Shown: piece by piece, positions 34,194 through 43,619 of the stretch
Layout of the letters: every line of letters begins with the position of its first letter
Numbering within the stretch: the stretch's first letter is position 1
DNA from: Polaribacter dokdonensis
Lineage (GTDB): Bacteria > Bacteroidota > Bacteroidia > Flavobacteriales > Flavobacteriaceae
Length of the DNA stretch: 64,000 nt
Direction of reading: 5' to 3'
NCBI RefSeq assembly: GCF_024362345.1
Contig: NZ_CP101505.1
Location: 2,501,501 to 2,565,500, forward strand
Notes under the pieces: model-generated
Databases searched by the model: none
What the model was told of the DNA's origin: nothing
Seen by the model: only the letters and a program-made list of their open reading frames with translations
Program-made: the position numbers and the translations under genes

Positions 34194-35558
34194 CTAGAAA
34201 GCACCAATAAAATGACTTCCTTCTACATTCACTAACTCAGCACCTTTAGTAACTGATCCATTAGCTGTATTTATGATATAAATGTTTCCATTTTTTCCTA
34301 CAGGAGCTTGTGTTACAAATACATCATCACCATCAACAACAAAACCTTGATATTGAAATAAATAGAAATCTATATCATAAGGTATTTCTGTTATTTGTTG
34401 TGCAGTTTTTGTGTTTAAATCTGCCAAAGCAAAATACCCTTGAGCACCTGCAACACCATCTGCAGAACCATCATGTCTGTAAGCAATTATAGCTTTACCA
34501 GATTCAGTAGGTCTCCAAGCTAAAATATAAGCACCTTCTATACCTAAGGCATCATCTAAATTAAAATCGTAAGAATTATCATATTCATTATTGGCATCAA
34601 TTTTTAAGATATGAGAACCTTCAGGATCACTTTGGTTTGCTTGATAAACACTTCCATTATATTCAAATGCATTGATACTTCTGTAGCCATTTGTGTTTCC
34701 AAAACCAACTGTAGAAGTGATAATTGTTGGATTTAATAAAGAAGGATAATCTAACACAATTGTTTTTGAACCTAAAATTTCGTAATCATCTTCTCTCTCT
34801 GCAGTTAAAGGATTTACTTTACTTAAACGTGCACCAATATATAATTTGTTTCCTGCTGCATTTAATGTAGGCATATCAATTCTAGAAATGTAATAACCTA
34901 AAGCTTCTTCTTCTGTAGTTAATGGTATGCTTGCTTCTTGAAAGTTCTTTATTACAGAGTTTTCTAAGTCTAAAGTTACAATTCCCATTGTTGCCTCTGT
35001 TCTTTTATACACATCATCAGTTTCGTCATTTGGTGTTCCATTATCATCAAATTGATTTTCTGTAGAAACATAAACTGCTGCACCAGTTTTATCACCATCA
35101 AACAATTTAATCCATCTAGGAGCAGAACCTACATAAGGTGCAATACTTACTTCAGAACCCGTAAGTGCAAAATCTTGCCCTCCATTTACGGTGTATTTTG
35201 AGTAATTACCTCCTGTATCTCCTGCATAACTTATGTTAAAAATAGTGTTACCATCTTCTGAAGATTGTAACCTTGCAGTTCTGTTAGAAGGTACTATAAA
35301 TCCGTTATCAAAAGGTGCTATAGATTTAGTTGGGTCTTTGGCATCTTCAGCATTAATAGCATAAATTAAAGTTCCTCCATTTCCATCTCCTGGATTATCA
35401 CCCATTTTTGCAGCAGCTACAGTAATCCATCTTCCACCATCTATAGGATTTGTTTCTGGATCTAATTCTTCATTTACAGTTTTGTCACAAGAAGTTAATA
35501 AACCTGCAAATAGTGCAAATGACATTAACATTCTAACATTTAAAAATTTACGTATCAT
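34194..35558 (-). CDS. DUF4374 family lipoprotein
   Basis: 454 residues. The signal peptide has the lipobox 'GLLTSCD' (Cys24) followed by acidic residues, so it is probably exported to the outer membrane. The rest is a repeated beta-strand pattern like a propeller ('GGTLIYAINAEDA', 'RWIKLFDGDKTGAAVYVSTE', 'NKLYIGARLS', 'SIYQANQ'-type strands), typical of DUF4374. It lies 21 bp after the TonB receptor gene. In Bacteroidota such pairs are often found in iron- or siderophore-uptake loci (known association). Here the ligand is unknown. Confidence 0.87.
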   Translation of the reverse strand: MIRKFLNVRMLMSFALFAGLLTSCDKTVNEELDPETNPIDGGRWITVAAAKMGDNPGDGNGGTLIYAINAEDAKDPTKSIAPFDNGFIVPSNRTARLQSSEDGNTIFNISYAGDTGGNYSKYTVNGGQDFALTGSEVSIAPYVGSAPRWIKLFDGDKTGAAVYVSTENQFDDNGTPNDETDDVYKRTEATMGIVTLDLENSVIKNFQEASIPLTTEEEALGYYISRIDMPTLNAAGNKLYIGARLSKVNPLTAEREDDYEILGSKTIVLDYPSLLNPTIITSTVGFGNTNGYRSINAFEYNGSVYQANQSDPEGSHILKIDANNEYDNSYDFNLDDALGIEGAYILAWRPTESGKAIIAYRHDGSADGVAGAQGYFALADLNTKTAQQITEIPYDIDFYLFQYQGFVVDGDDVFVTQAPVGKNGNIYIINTANGSVTKGAELVNVEGSHFIGAF

Positions 35559-35579
35559 AATAGTTTGTATTTATTTTGG

Positions 35580-37991
35580 TTAAAATTTATTTATTGAATA
35601 ATTGAGTTTAAAATAGAAAGCTCTTCCTGGTTTTTGAACAGACAAATTGTCGTAAACAGCTGCATTAAAAACATTTTTAATATCGAAGCTAAACACTAAT
35701 TTGTTGTTTGGAAAGGCATAGCTTAAACCTAAATCTTGAGCTAATTGTTGAGGTACTTTAAAGAAATCATCACCTACAGTATTTGATCCTTGAGGAACTA
35801 AATAAGAGAATTCGTCTGTAAAATATAGATTGTAAAAAAGGTTTAAATTTGATTTTTTCTGGATTACATTTTTAAGTGAATAGCGTAAACTACCATTCAT
35901 AGTAAAAAATGGGGTGTTAGGTACATCAATTTCTACACCTCTGTTTATTACCTTTAAATCGAAACGAGATATGTTAAAATTTGCACCAAAATTATCATCA
36001 TAATTATAACTTATTTGCGCATCAAATCCTTTAGATGTTCCACTTCCTTGATTTACATATAGAATTAATTCATTATTAATATTAGTTGAATTTTCAATAG
36101 GTAAACCAATTCTATCTTTTAGATTTCTGGTAAATAAGTTGGTTGTAATTGTAAAGTTGTGTTTTTTAAATCGATAAGTTCCAAATCTAAAACCTAGATT
36201 ATAGTTGTTACTTTGTTCTGGATTTATGCTTGGGTTTGCGACTACATTATCTCCATCATTTCCAAAAACCTCAGTTTCATTAGGTAAACGAATTGCTTTT
36301 TCTGCAGAAGTTAAAAGTGTAACTTTAGGGTGTAAAGTATAAGAAAGTGCAAAACCATAACCATTAAAGTTATTATTACTGCTGATATTCTCATCAACAA
36401 TAATGTCATTTCCATTTTCATCTTGAGCTATTGTAGGATCTGTACTTACTGTTTTCTGATGGTAATGTTTGCCAAATACATTGGCTTTTAGCTTATTATT
36501 AATTGCATTTAGTTCGTAAGAAAATGAATAGATGTTTTTTCTCAATTCTCTAGTGCCTAAAAATGTATTTTCTAACACAGATCTAAGTTCATCACTATCT
36601 TTCCTATCAATTCCACTAAAAACATGGTTTATTAAAAATTTGTGATTCTTATTTAGAGCATAAGAAATACCAGTTCTAATAGATGCCACATTTCTATTAA
36701 TTTTTGCAAGTGTAGGACCTCCTTCTTGTTGTGAACCCCAGGAATAATCGAATTCATTTCCTCTAAAATCAAGGGCTTTTTCGCCATTCCAACTATAAGC
36801 TGCAGCAACAGTATCGTTTACAATTCTATTTCTGTTACCATATAAAGCGTTTATATTTAAGTCTAAACCTTTGGTAAAAATGTTTTTCTTTTGATAAATT
36901 AGGGTTGCTAATTGAGCATCAGATTCAAAATAACGCCCTTTGTAAGGAGTAATGGTTATAAAAGCTCCATGCTGAACTTCTTTATAATCCTCTGAACCTG
37001 TAAAACCTATTAGAAACTGATCTGCCCATTTTACATCTGTAAAACCAACTTGAAACATTCCACCTGTGCTCCTGTAAGCATCATTAAATCTTTCAGCAAC
37101 AATTGGAGTTTGTGTACCACCTAAACCTGTAACCACAACACTTCTACCAGAAACCTTGTAGTTGTTGTCTGAATAATTTTGAAATAAATAAGTTTTAAAA
37201 GTTAAACCTGTTTCTTTAAAACGATATAACCCATTTACACTAGTTTGAGAAGTGTTAAATGAACCATAAGAAAAACCAGCATTAAAATTGCTTTTCGTTG
37301 TTTTATGCAATACAATATTTATAGCACCACCTAAAGCATCATCTGCTAAATGACCAGGAACAACACCTTTATAAACTTCTATATTTTTAATTATTGATGG
37401 TGGAATACTATTTAGGTTGAAAGATGAACCATACATGGAAATAGGAATTCCGTCTATAAAAATTCTTACTGCATTACCAGATAAACCATTTAAACTATAA
37501 TTTACTTCTGAGCCTAAACCACCATTTTGTCTGATTTTTACACCAACAGTTGTGTTTAATAATTCGTTAGTTTGTATGTTTCTTAAACTGGCTTCTTTAG
37601 TTTCAATAACATTAACAGAGAAACCTTTTGTTTCGATTTTTGTTTTTTTAGACTTAGTGTTTACAAGTACTTCATTTAATTCATTTTTTAGAAATGGAAG
37701 CATAATATTAAATACTTGTTTCTTAGAATTAATTTTAATTTGGATGTCTTTTGGTTCTGAGTTTAAAGACCTAATCTGTAATAAGTGGGTACCAAATGGG
37801 ATACCTTTTAATTCATATGATCCATCAAAATTTGAAGTAGTTTCTTTAAATAAATTTTTACCATTAATTACTAGGTAAGCATCAACTACAGGTTCTTCTG
37901 TATCAAATTTTATAGTTCCATAAATAGCACCTTCTTGACAAAGATTAATGCTCGTTAAAAACATAAAAAACCAAAAAACTATAATTCTCAT
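35580..37991 (-). CDS. TonB-dependent outer-membrane receptor with carboxypeptidase-regulatory-like N-terminus
   Basis: About 803 residues. A signal peptide (~1-18) is followed by a CarboxypepD_reg-like beta sandwich (~20-105, 'GAIYGTIKFDTEEPVVDAYLVING'). Next come the plug ('NTTVGVKIRQNGGLGSEVNYSLNGLSGNAVRIFIDGIPI', 'IKNIEVYKGVVPGHLADDALGGAINIVL') and a 22-strand-type barrel ending in an aromatic strand ('RAFYFKLNYSINKF'). It takes up a ligand driven by TonB. ATG 37991 gives a clean signal peptide; TTG 38009 is an alternative. It is co-transcribed with the DUF4374 lipoprotein. Confidence 0.93.
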   Translation of the reverse strand: MRIIVFWFFMFLTSINLCQEGAIYGTIKFDTEEPVVDAYLVINGKNLFKETTSNFDGSYELKGIPFGTHLLQIRSLNSEPKDIQIKINSKKQVFNIMLPFLKNELNEVLVNTKSKKTKIETKGFSVNVIETKEASLRNIQTNELLNTTVGVKIRQNGGLGSEVNYSLNGLSGNAVRIFIDGIPISMYGSSFNLNSIPPSIIKNIEVYKGVVPGHLADDALGGAINIVLHKTTKSNFNAGFSYGSFNTSQTSVNGLYRFKETGLTFKTYLFQNYSDNNYKVSGRSVVVTGLGGTQTPIVAERFNDAYRSTGGMFQVGFTDVKWADQFLIGFTGSEDYKEVQHGAFITITPYKGRYFESDAQLATLIYQKKNIFTKGLDLNINALYGNRNRIVNDTVAAAYSWNGEKALDFRGNEFDYSWGSQQEGGPTLAKINRNVASIRTGISYALNKNHKFLINHVFSGIDRKDSDELRSVLENTFLGTRELRKNIYSFSYELNAINNKLKANVFGKHYHQKTVSTDPTIAQDENGNDIIVDENISSNNNFNGYGFALSYTLHPKVTLLTSAEKAIRLPNETEVFGNDGDNVVANPSINPEQSNNYNLGFRFGTYRFKKHNFTITTNLFTRNLKDRIGLPIENSTNINNELILYVNQGSGTSKGFDAQISYNYDDNFGANFNISRFDLKVINRGVEIDVPNTPFFTMNGSLRYSLKNVIQKKSNLNLFYNLYFTDEFSYLVPQGSNTVGDDFFKVPQQLAQDLGLSYAFPNNKLVFSFDIKNVFNAAVYDNLSVQKPGRAFYFKLNYSINKF

Positions 37992-38006
37992 TGCGAATAT
38001 TTTTGG

Positions 38007-38037
38007 CAAATATAGTTTTATTTATATTTAATCTAAA
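38007..38037 (-). promoter_or_regulatory. Bacteroidota-type promoter of the TonB receptor operon
   Basis: On the minus strand the -7 element is TATATTTG (38007-38014), and a TTTA lies exactly 19 bp further upstream (38034-38037; consensus TTTG). The position, 16 bp before the start codon, fits a short leader. Confidence 0.55.
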
Positions 38038-38267
38038 TAAAAATAGTAAAATTATGAATTTTTTATTTTGGTCTAATGCAATCTATTAAATTGTAAAAAA
38101 TGGTCTTAAAATAATGGTAGATGTTTAACTATTCTGTTAGAAGTTTATATAATTAATTGTTTAGTGCATTAATACTTATGCTAGTTGATATTCATCATAT
38201 TTTAATTGAAGTGATTTTTAAATAACTGATAATCAAAGTTGTATAAAAAAGTAAAATTAGGGGTATG
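38038..38267. other. non-coding gap, nothing recognised
   Basis: About 230 bp between the TonB receptor promoter and the end of the EamA gene, both on the minus strand. It is AT-rich with no ORF of note, no clear hairpin and no known operator that I could recognise. Confidence 0.5.
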
Positions 38268-39125
38268 CTATTTCTTTGTTCTAATTCCTTCAATAACAAC
38301 CGTTAAAAGAATTAAACTTCCACCCCAAAAAGTATGAATGGTTGGTATTTCATTCAGAAATAAGAATGCTAAACATATTCCAAAAATAGGTTGCAGGCTA
38401 CTAATGATACTGGCTGTTGCAGCAGAAAAATATTTTAAAGAATGTAGCATTAAACTGTGGCCAATTGCTGTTGTTATTAATGCTAAAAGTAGGATGTAGG
38501 ATAATTGACTTTTTAGCCCAGTTAAATCCATAAAAAATAAAGTTGGGAGTAGTAAAATACTAATGATAACTGTTTGATAAAACATGAGCATTGTACCATT
38601 GTAATTTGCAACATGCTTTTTCATAATTAAAATTCGAAGGGCATAACAAAATGCTGAAAAAACTCCAAATAATATGCCTTTTAACTGTGTGCTTTCTAAA
38701 TCGAATTCAGGTGTTAGAATAAATAATCCTAAGAGAACCATAATCCCTAAAAGAATATAAATAGGTTTGAATTTAATGTTAAAAAATAACGGTTCTAATA
38801 AAGCAATAATTATGGGAAACGTATAAAGAGAGAGTATACCAATAGCTACATTAGATAATTTTAAAGCGTAAAAGTAAGTAACCCAATGTGCAGCCATTAA
38901 AACCCCTCCAATTATAAAAGTTTTATAGTCTTTGGTAGCATTAATTTTAAGATTAATGTTTTTGTATTTGCAGTACATAAACAAAAAGACCATTGCTAAA
39001 ATGGATCTAAACCAAATTATAATTTCAGATGGTAAAGCAATGTACTTCCCTAAAACACCAGAAGTACTAATGAAAAAAGTTGCTAATAGTAATCCAGAAA
39101 GTTGTTTGACGTGAGAATTATTCAT
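38268..39125 (-). CDS. EamA/DMT-family transporter
   Basis: 285 residues, ten hydrophobic helices in two five-helix EamA halves ('LLLATFFISTSGVLGKYIALPSEIIIWFRSILAMVFLF' and 'GILFGVFSAFCYALRILIMKKH'). 'AATASIISSLQPIFGICLAFLFLNE' near the end is typical of the family. It exports or takes up small metabolites; the substrate cannot be predicted. The start overlaps the stop of mfd by one base, so translation is probably coupled to it. Confidence 0.92.
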   Translation of the reverse strand: MNNSHVKQLSGLLLATFFISTSGVLGKYIALPSEIIIWFRSILAMVFLFMYCKYKNINLKINATKDYKTFIIGGVLMAAHWVTYFYALKLSNVAIGILSLYTFPIIIALLEPLFFNIKFKPIYILLGIMVLLGLFILTPEFDLESTQLKGILFGVFSAFCYALRILIMKKHVANYNGTMLMFYQTVIISILLLPTLFFMDLTGLKSQLSYILLLALITTAIGHSLMLHSLKYFSAATASIISSLQPIFGICLAFLFLNEIPTIHTFWGGSLILLTVVIEGIRTKK

Positions 39126-42100
39126 TAAATTTTCTGAAGCGTTTCTAAAGCAATTTTTACAGTATTAATTCTTATAAATGTAATCATTAATCGAAGACCG
39201 TTTTTGGTTTGCTTTTCTTTCATCACCACGCTTTTAGAATTGTGTTGCACATATTTTAGAGTTCTAGTAAACGCTTCTGTTTGGTAAAAATCACTTTGCT
39301 GATCAGATACAAAGTAACCAATCATTCTTTTTTGTTTCAAGATAATTTTCTCTAAACCTAACTCTTTTGCTAGCCATTTTATTCGCACAGAATTTAATAA
39401 ATCTTCTACTTGAGTTGGTATCTCTCCAAATCTATCTATAATTTCCGATTCAAAAACCTGTAGTTCTTCTTCCTTTTCTAGTGTGCCTAAATTATTATAT
39501 AAAGCTAATCTTTCTGTAATAGAGTTAATGTAGTCATCAGGAAATAATATTTCAAAATCGGTATCAATTTGTACTTCTTTTACAAACTCTTTAGGTTTAG
39601 AATTATCAGTTGGGTACAAATCTGCAAACTCATTCTCTTTTAATTCTTCAATAGCTTCTTTTAATATTTTTTGATACGTATCAAACCCAATATCATTTAT
39701 AAAGCCACTTTGTTCACCACCCAATAAATCTCCTGCTCCACGAATTTCTAAATCTTTCATGGCAATATTAATTCCACTACCCAAATCAGAAAATAACACT
39801 AAAGCTTCAATACGTTTTCTGGCATCATCTGTCATCATGTGATAAGGAGGAGTTATGAAATAACAGAACGCTTTTTTGTTACTTCTACCAACTCTACCTC
39901 GCATTTGATGCAAATCAGACAAACCGAAATTATTGGCATTATTGATGAATATCGTATTTGCATTAGGTACATCTAATCCACTCTCAATGATGGTAGTAGA
40001 AACAAGTACATCAAATTCGCCATTCATAAAGCTAAACATTAATTCCTCTAGCTTTTTACCCTCCATTTGTCCATGCCCAATTCCAATTTTGGCTGATGGT
40101 ACCAATCTCTGTAATAAACCTGCAACTTCTTTAATATTATCTATTCTATTATGAATAAAAAATACTTGGCCACCTCTAGAAACCTCATAAGAAACAGCAT
40201 CTCTAATTGTTTCTTCAGAAAAACGAATTACATTACTTTCTATAGGATGTCTGTTTGGAGGAGGTGTTTTTATTACTGATAAATCTCTTGCTGCCATTAA
40301 ACTAAATTGCAAAGTTCTAGGAATAGGTGTTGCAGTTAAGGTTAATGTGTCTACATTTTCTTTTAAGGTTTTTAACTTGTCTTTTACAGCAACTCCAAAT
40401 TTTTGTTCTTCATCAATAATTAATAAACCTAAATCTTTAAACTTAATTCGCTGATTTGTTAGTTGATGTGTACCAATAATTATATCTACAGAGCCATCAT
40501 TTACACCATTGATAGCAATGGTTTTTTGCTTCGCAGTTCTAAATCTATTTAAATAATCTATCTTAATTGGAAAATCTTTTAATCGCTCAGAAAACGTTTT
40601 GTAATGCTGAAACGCTAAAATAGTTGTAGGTACTAAAATTGCAACTTGTTTACCATTATCAACAGCTTTAAAAGCGGCTCTAACAGCAACTTCTGTTTTA
40701 CCAAAACCTACATCTCCACAAACCAACCTGTCCATAGGTTGATCTTTCTCCATATCTCTTTTTACATCTTGTGTAGCAGAATATTGATCTGGAGTATCTT
40801 CATACATAAAACTACCTTCTAATTCATGTTGTATATGTGTGTCTGGACCAAAAGCATAACCCTTTTGTAGCTTTCTTTTTGCATATAATTGAATTAAATT
40901 AAAGGCAATGTGTTTAACTCTGGCTTTTGTTTTTTGTTTGATTTTTTTCCAAGCACCAGAACCTAATTTATAAATTTTTGGAGGCTTACCATCTTTACCA
41001 TTAAACTTAGAAATTTTGTGTAAAGAGTGAATGCTTACATACAAAATATCACGTTCTCCATAAATCAGTTTTATGGCCTCTTGCTTTTTACCTTGGACAT
41101 CAATTTTTTGTAAACCACCAAATTTTCCAATTCCATGATCCATGTGGGTTACATAGTCTCCTATTTCTAATTTGTTTAATTCTTGAAGGGTAATAGCTTG
41201 CTTTTTAGCATAACCATTTTTTAATCTAAATTTATGATAACGTTCAAAAATTTGATGATCTGTATAGCAAACTAGTTTATTATCTACATCTACAAAACCT
41301 TGGTATAAAGGAAAAACGATGGTTTCATAATGTACTTTTTGATCTGCATCATCAAAAATGTCATGAAAACGTTTTGCTTGTTGTTCATTAGCACAAAAAA
41401 TATAATTGGTAAAACCTGCTTTTTGATACTCGTTTAAATTATCAATTAATAAATTAAATTGTTTATTAAAAGAAGGTTGAGGGTTTGTAGAAAATTCGAT
41501 TTCTTGGCCTTCATATTTAGATGTACTTCCAAAATGAACAGTAGTAAATTTATGAAGTTCATTTTTGATGAAACTACCATCACAAAATAATTCTGATGGT
41601 TCTAAGTGTTTTATCTCTTTAGATAAATCGTTAAAGGCATCTTCGGCTTTTTTGAAAAACTTATCTAATTTTTGACTCATTAAATCTACATTCTTAGAAA
41701 ATACAACAGTATTTGCAGAGATGTACTTTAAAAAACTTTGTCTGTTTTCTTGCAAAGTTTTATTCTCAACATTTGGCATTATAGAAACTTTTTTCAGTTT
41801 CTCTTTAGATAACTGAGTTTCTACATCAAAAGTTCTAATACTGTCTATATCATCACCAAAAAATTCAATTCTATAAGGTTCGTCATTAGAGAAAGAAAAT
41901 ACATCTATAATTCCACCTCTAACAGAAAAATCTCCTGGTTCTGTAACAAAATCTACTCGTTTAAATTTATATTCAAAAAGCACTTCATTTACGAAGTCTA
42001 AAGATAATTCTTCACCAACAGCAATTTTTAAAGTATTCTTTTCAAGCTCTTTTTTAGTTACTACTTTTTCGAAAAGAGCAGTAGGATAAGTAACTATTAT

Positions 42101-42457
42101 TGCAGGTTTTTTTCTGGAATTAATTCTGTTTAAAACTTCAGATCTTAAAAGAACATTGGCATTGTCTGTATCTTCTATTTGATAAGGTCTTCTATAAGAC
42201 CCAGGATAAAAAAGTACATTTTTATCACCCAAAAGTTGCTCTAAATCATTTAAATAATAGGCAGCTTCTTCTTTGTCATTAAATACTAAAAGATAAGGTT
42301 TGTCTACTTTTTTAAAGGTTTCTGAAATCACGAAAGACAATGAAGATCCCACCAAATTCGAAATTTGAAACTGGCTTTTCTCTTGTTGAAGGGCTGTAAT
42401 TACCTGCGAAACTTTCGCAGATTGTTGGTATTGATTAACAATGTTCTGCTTGCTCAA
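39125..42457 (-). CDS. mfd: transcription-repair coupling factor
   Basis: 1110 residues. Mfd removes stalled RNA polymerase and recruits the UvrA repair complex. The N-terminal UvrB-like module is followed by the RNA-polymerase-binding CarD-like domain ('LEIGDYVTHMDHGIGKFGGLQKIDVQGK'). The translocase carries Walker A 'VCGDVGFGKTEVAVRAAFKA', 'LLIIDEEQKFGV', 'TLTATPIPRTLQFSLMAARDLSVI' and 'QMRGRVGRS'. The C-terminal TRCF domain ('EFVKEVQIDTDFEILFPDDYI') ends it. The start codon appears to be TTG at 42457; no ATG occurs before the conserved N-terminus. Confidence 0.97.
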   Translation of the reverse strand: MSKQNIVNQYQQSAKVSQVITALQQEKSQFQISNLVGSSLSFVISETFKKVDKPYLLVFNDKEEAAYYLNDLEQLLGDKNVLFYPGSYRRPYQIEDTDNANVLLRSEVLNRINSRKKPAIIVTYPTALFEKVVTKKELEKNTLKIAVGEELSLDFVNEVLFEYKFKRVDFVTEPGDFSVRGGIIDVFSFSNDEPYRIEFFGDDIDSIRTFDVETQLSKEKLKKVSIMPNVENKTLQENRQSFLKYISANTVVFSKNVDLMSQKLDKFFKKAEDAFNDLSKEIKHLEPSELFCDGSFIKNELHKFTTVHFGSTSKYEGQEIEFSTNPQPSFNKQFNLLIDNLNEYQKAGFTNYIFCANEQQAKRFHDIFDDADQKVHYETIVFPLYQGFVDVDNKLVCYTDHQIFERYHKFRLKNGYAKKQAITLQELNKLEIGDYVTHMDHGIGKFGGLQKIDVQGKKQEAIKLIYGERDILYVSIHSLHKISKFNGKDGKPPKIYKLGSGAWKKIKQKTKARVKHIAFNLIQLYAKRKLQKGYAFGPDTHIQHELEGSFMYEDTPDQYSATQDVKRDMEKDQPMDRLVCGDVGFGKTEVAVRAAFKAVDNGKQVAILVPTTILAFQHYKTFSERLKDFPIKIDYLNRFRTAKQKTIAINGVNDGSVDIIIGTHQLTNQRIKFKDLGLLIIDEEQKFGVAVKDKLKTLKENVDTLTLTATPIPRTLQFSLMAARDLSVIKTPPPNRHPIESNVIRFSEETIRDAVSYEVSRGGQVFFIHNRIDNIKEVAGLLQRLVPSAKIGIGHGQMEGKKLEELMFSFMNGEFDVLVSTTIIESGLDVPNANTIFINNANNFGLSDLHQMRGRVGRSNKKAFCYFITPPYHMMTDDARKRIEALVLFSDLGSGINIAMKDLEIRGAGDLLGGEQSGFINDIGFDTYQKILKEAIEELKENEFADLYPTDNSKPKEFVKEVQIDTDFEILFPDDYINSITERLALYNNLGTLEKEEELQVFESEIIDRFGEIPTQVEDLLNSVRIKWLAKELGLEKIILKQKRMIGYFVSDQQSDFYQTEAFTRTLKYVQHNSKSVVMKEKQTKNGLRLMITFIRINTVKIALETLQKI

Positions 42458-42472
42458 CTGTATAAATTTTTA

Positions 42473-42505
42473 CAAATGTACTGTGTTAATTTATAATAAA
42501 CCAAA
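42473..42505 (-). promoter_or_regulatory. promoter of mfd
   Basis: On the minus strand TTTG (42502-42505) is followed after 21 bp by TACATTTG (42473-42480). Both match the Bacteroidota consensus TTTG-N19-21-TAnnTTTG. The -7 element ends 15 bp before the TTG start of mfd. Confidence 0.65.
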
Positions 42506-42533
42506 AACGAATTTCTTTTCTAGTTGAAAGCAA

Positions 42534-42541
42534 TATATTTG
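42534..42541 (+). promoter_or_regulatory. -7 promoter element of the beta-barrel gene
   Basis: TATATTTG, a full match to TAnnTTTG, 34 bp before the start of the outer-membrane protein gene. The -33 position (around 42511) is T-rich but not TTTG. Confidence 0.45.
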
Positions 42542-42575
42542 TGATGAAGTAGTTAAAAACTTATAATCAATCTAT

Positions 42576-43130
42576 ATGTTATCTAAAGTAAAATTCTCTT
42601 TTCTGATTATTCTAATGACTTTTTTTGCAATTCAGACCAATGGACAGAATAGAAAAAGTGAATGGGTTGCAGGTTTAAGTTTGGCATCAGCTAAATACAC
42701 AGATAATCAAGGAAAAGTTTTGGGTGGTTCTTTTATCAATCAATCTCCTAGAATAAATGTTTCTAAATATTTATTTAAAAACTTTACAGCAGATGTTGGT
42801 TTATCTACGGCTATTTTTGATACTCAAAAATACACCACATTTGATGCTGTTTTACGTTATGATTTTGGAACTTCTATGCATAATGTTGTGCCTTATGTTG
42901 TAATTGGAGGCAGTTTTATAAGCGCAGTTAAAACAACACCAACTTTAAACTTAGGAGCAGGAAATACATTTTGGATTAAAGAAAATTATGGAATTAACGT
43001 TCAAGTTCTTTACAAATATTCTGAAGATCGATTTGAAAGTCAATACTCACATTTTTACCCAACTATTGGTGTAGTATATAGTTTTAAACCTAGAAATTTA
43101 AATCCTAGATTGTGGCATATGAATAATTAA
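42576..43130 (+). CDS. small outer-membrane beta-barrel protein
   Basis: 184 residues. A signal peptide (1-23, 'FSFLIILMTFFAIQTNGQ') is followed by alternating amphipathic strands ('EWVAGLSLASAKYT', 'RINVSKYLFKNFTADVGLSTAIF', 'TFDAVLRYDFG', 'VVPYVVIGGSFI', 'NYGINVQVLYKYS', 'FYPTIGVVYSFKPR'). This is like the eight-strand N-terminal barrel of OmpA-type porins, without the peptidoglycan-binding domain. It compares with the barrel of the OmpA protein at 52040, though the sequences differ. The role is unknown. It converges on the thioredoxin-like gene. Confidence 0.75.
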   Translation: MLSKVKFSFLIILMTFFAIQTNGQNRKSEWVAGLSLASAKYTDNQGKVLGGSFINQSPRINVSKYLFKNFTADVGLSTAIFDTQKYTTFDAVLRYDFGTSMHNVVPYVVIGGSFISAVKTTPTLNLGAGNTFWIKENYGINVQVLYKYSEDRFESQYSHFYPTIGVVYSFKPRNLNPRLWHMNN

Positions 43131-43138
43131 AAATTTAA

Positions 43139-43612
43139 TTATTTTTGGTATTTATTTAAGATTGAATTCATTTTTTTGGAATTCAAATAACCATCAAACA
43201 ACACATCAATTTCATAATTTGAGTTTAGAATTAAGGTTGTTGGGTAACTAATTTTATCTTCAGAAATGGTGAGTTGTTTTGCCAACTCATGAATACCAGA
43301 ATTACCTGAGGGCTTGTAAGAAAAGGTTCTTCCTAAAAAGGTAATATCGCTTTTTTCCTCTCCATTCAACATCACAAAATAAAAATCTGAGTTTAGTTTC
43401 TCAATTACTTTTGAATTTTGAAAAGTATTTTTTTTCATTCCAAAACAAATTTTACACCAATCTGCATATAAGAATACCACAGTTGGTTTAGGAGCCGTTT
43501 TTTGTAATTGTTCTACTTCAGGAAAGGTGTACGTTTTTAGTGTTTTTATATTTTCTTGAGCACATAAATTAATACTTAGGAATAGATATAAAATGGAAAA
43601 ATAGGTTTTCAT
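43139..43612 (-). CDS. exported thioredoxin-family protein
   Basis: About 157 residues. The signal peptide (~1-18, ending 'INLCAQ') is followed by a thioredoxin fold with the redox motif 'FLYADWCKICFGMKK' (Cys-Lys-Ile-Cys), as in DsbD-gamma/SoxW-like periplasmic proteins. A cis-Pro equivalent occurs in 'KISYPTTLILNS'. It lies 7 bp after the TonB receptor gene, suggesting co-transcription. ATG 43612 is preferred over the longer frame to 43642, which would overlap the receptor gene. Confidence 0.88.
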   Translation of the reverse strand: MKTYFSILYLFLSINLCAQENIKTLKTYTFPEVEQLQKTAPKPTVVFLYADWCKICFGMKKNTFQNSKVIEKLNSDFYFVMLNGEEKSDITFLGRTFSYKPSGNSGIHELAKQLTISEDKISYPTTLILNSNYEIDVLFDGYLNSKKMNSILNKYQK

Positions 43613-43619
43613 AATGTTT